In this document: piece after piece, positions 63,346 through 64,000 of the stretch
Layout of the letters: each line of letters opens with the position of its first letter
How positions within the stretch are numbered: the first letter of the stretch is position 1
Virus record (IMG/VR): IMGVR_UViG_3300031707_000001
Location: 1-64,000 of that record
Source of the DNA: a virus
Direction: 5' to 3' (one strand)
DNA length: 64,000 nucleotides
Translations under genes and position numbers: made by a program
Notes under the pieces: model-generated
Told to the model about the DNA's origin: nothing
Databases searched by the model: none
Seen by the model: the letters and a program-made list of their open reading frames with translations, nothing else

Positions 63346-63637
63346 TGTTTTCCGTGGCTTCTATTCCCGGTTTCGCAGGAAAGCTGGACTTCCTCCAGCA
63401 CGCAAGGATGCCTATGAAATGACTACCGCCCTGGCCGATAAGCTGGGACGGCTTTGTCGAATCGTCAAGCATCTGGAGCGCAAAGATCCACTCAAGAATT
63501 CCACAGCGATGATGGAAGAATGCGTGGCTGGAATGGTTGTCTATCTGGAGATGTTGGCCCAGCGGTACAAGCTCGACTTGATGTCAGGGTTTGCCCGTGA
63601 GCTGATGAAGGCCGTAGTCCAGCACGGAAATAAATAA
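63239..63637 (+). CDS. MazG-like helical protein
   Basis: 132 residues from the ATG at 63239 after AAGGAG, inside the previous gene. ALADKLGRLCRIVKHLERKD, MMEECVAGMVVYLEMLAQRY is like the helical core of MazG-type pyrophosphohydrolases. The first 40 residues are basic and unstructured. Assignment tentative. Confidence 0.55.
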   Translation: MKKQKSKSNPTKSTPCWMPMGAEIKDHAENVAVSYDVFRGFYSRFRRKAGLPPARKDAYEMTTALADKLGRLCRIVKHLERKDPLKNSTAMMEECVAGMVVYLEMLAQRYKLDLMSGFARELMKAVVQHGNK

Positions 63638-63642
63638 ACATT

Positions 63643-63760
63643 GGCAGGGTAGCTCAGTTGGTAGAGCACGTAATCGTACAGTTTGTATGAACTGGCTACA
63701 GCAACCAAAATTACCCTTATAAGGTCGTGGTCGTGGGTTCGAATCCCACCCCTGCCACCA
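63643..63760 (+). tRNA. tRNA-Ile-like (TAT) with 42-nt insert
   Basis: Acceptor GGCAGGG/CCCTGCC, D arm GCTC..GAGC, T arm GTGGG-TTCGAAT-CCCAC, A73, CCA. The anticodon stem CGACC/GGTCG with loop CTTATAA forms only if 63671-63712 is removed from between bases 28 and 29. The insert contains the 36-nt core (63676-63711) shared with the next tRNA. Confidence 0.75.
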
Positions 63761-63762
63761 AT

Positions 63763-63874
63763 CGGATCGGAGTGTAACGGTAGCACAGCGGTAAATATGT
63801 ACAGATTGTATAATCTGTCTACAGCCATCAAAATGGAACCGCAGGACCAGGTTCAATTCCTGGCGATCCGACCA
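63763..63874 (+). tRNA. tRNA-like with the same insert in the anticodon loop
   Basis: Acceptor CGGATCG/CGATCCG, D stem GTGT/GCAC, anticodon stem GCGGT/ACCGC, T arm CCAGG-TTCAATT-CCTGG, A73, CCA. A 45-nt loop holds the 36-nt core (63799-63834). No 7-base loop with T33 can be made by removing a middle segment, so the isotype is undetermined. Confidence 0.7.
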
Positions 63875-63876
63875 TT

Positions 63877-63910
63877 CTTAATTTCAGGTGCAAGTGCGTT
63901 ATAATACATG
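63877..63910 (+). promoter_or_regulatory. Putative phage promoter, copy 4
   Basis: CTTAATT (63877-63883), 15 bases, TTATAATACATG (63899-63910). Same layout as copies 1-3. Starts 3 bases after the tRNA end and would drive genes beyond the window. Confidence 0.6.
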
Positions 63911-63940
63911 TAGGAAATAATACTCTCGCCGACCCGGCAG

Positions 63941-64000
63941 ATGAAATCACAAATACAGCTGCCACGGTTTTCGGCAGAGCATCCTACAGAAGAACAGCCG
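63941..64000 (+). CDS. Partial gene running off the window
   Basis: The ATG at 63941 opens a frame (MKSQIQLPRFSAEH...) without a stop to the window end. It lies after putative promoter copy 4, but the ribosome binding site is weak. Too short to assign. Confidence 0.4.
   Translation, partial: MKSQIQLPRFSAEHPTEEQP

Noticed and set aside
1-64000. CRISPR array, insertion sequence, rRNA or integrase
   Set aside because: No regular repeat-spacer pattern, transposase, rRNA stretch or recombinase motif was seen.

Overview
This 64 kb window reads as the accessory, tRNA-bearing arm of a large tailed-phage genome (Caudoviricetes-like). Nearly all genes lie on the + strand. They are short and tightly packed, with ATGA, GTGA or TAATG overlaps and strong AGGAG-type ribosome binding sites. 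Most encode phage-type hypothetical proteins, many of them small zinc-ribbon proteins. I see no capsid, tail, terminase, polymerase or integrase gene, so the host and exact phage group cannot be fixed from this window. Encoded CCA ends, sigma70-like promoters and a tmRNA point to a bacterial host.

Layout. 1-17.4 kb is a dense block of hypothetical proteins with a nucleotidyltransferase, a zinc metallopeptidase, a HAD phosphatase, a RuvC-like nuclease, a GT-B glycosyltransferase, a gp88-like protein, a MptE/DUF115-like protein and a metallophosphoesterase. 17.4-31.3 kb alternates tRNA genes and homing endonucleases with small proteins, including a lipoprotein, a MazG-like enzyme and a ribbon-helix-helix protein. 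31.3-41 kb holds a GT-A glycosyltransferase, a methyltransferase, a cREC-like protein, a DUF3307-like membrane protein and many tRNAs. 41-42 kb is an RNA operon with a tmRNA, a tRNA-like RNA carrying a large insert, and a terminator. 42-50 kb carries a DGQHR/ParB-like protein, an AAA+ ATPase, a vWA protein, a LemA-like protein and its membrane partner, with a tRNA and ncRNA cluster at 45.7-46.5 kb. 50.5-64 kb carries more tRNAs, a MESH1-like HD hydrolase, an RNA ligase, a second metallophosphoesterase, two homing endonucleases and a holin-like membrane protein.

Translation is the clear theme. About 30 tRNA or tRNA-like genes cover essentially all 20 amino acids, alongside a tmRNA (inferred tag ending LAA) and an RNA ligase. 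Several of these RNAs are abnormal. Two adjacent tRNAs share a 36-nt element with a compensatory base change in or next to the anticodon arm. One tRNA-like RNA is circularly permuted. One lacks an anticodon arm but keeps the G3-U70 alanine signal. Some show swapped variable-arm classes, and five have C33. Several intergenic stretches fold into multi-helix structures closed by perfect stems, and one 103-nt RNA element is present twice with covariation.

Five homing endonuclease genes, four HNH and one Vsr/EDxHD-like, each touch a tRNA gene. Each has a sigma70-like promoter whose -10 box lies only 4-8 nt before the start codon, which predicts leaderless mRNAs. A second promoter type (CTWAATW, N15, then a TATAAY core) occurs four times, once in front of the tmRNA with an 18-bp palindrome inside it. 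All structures and functions here were read by eye from the sequence; none was computed.
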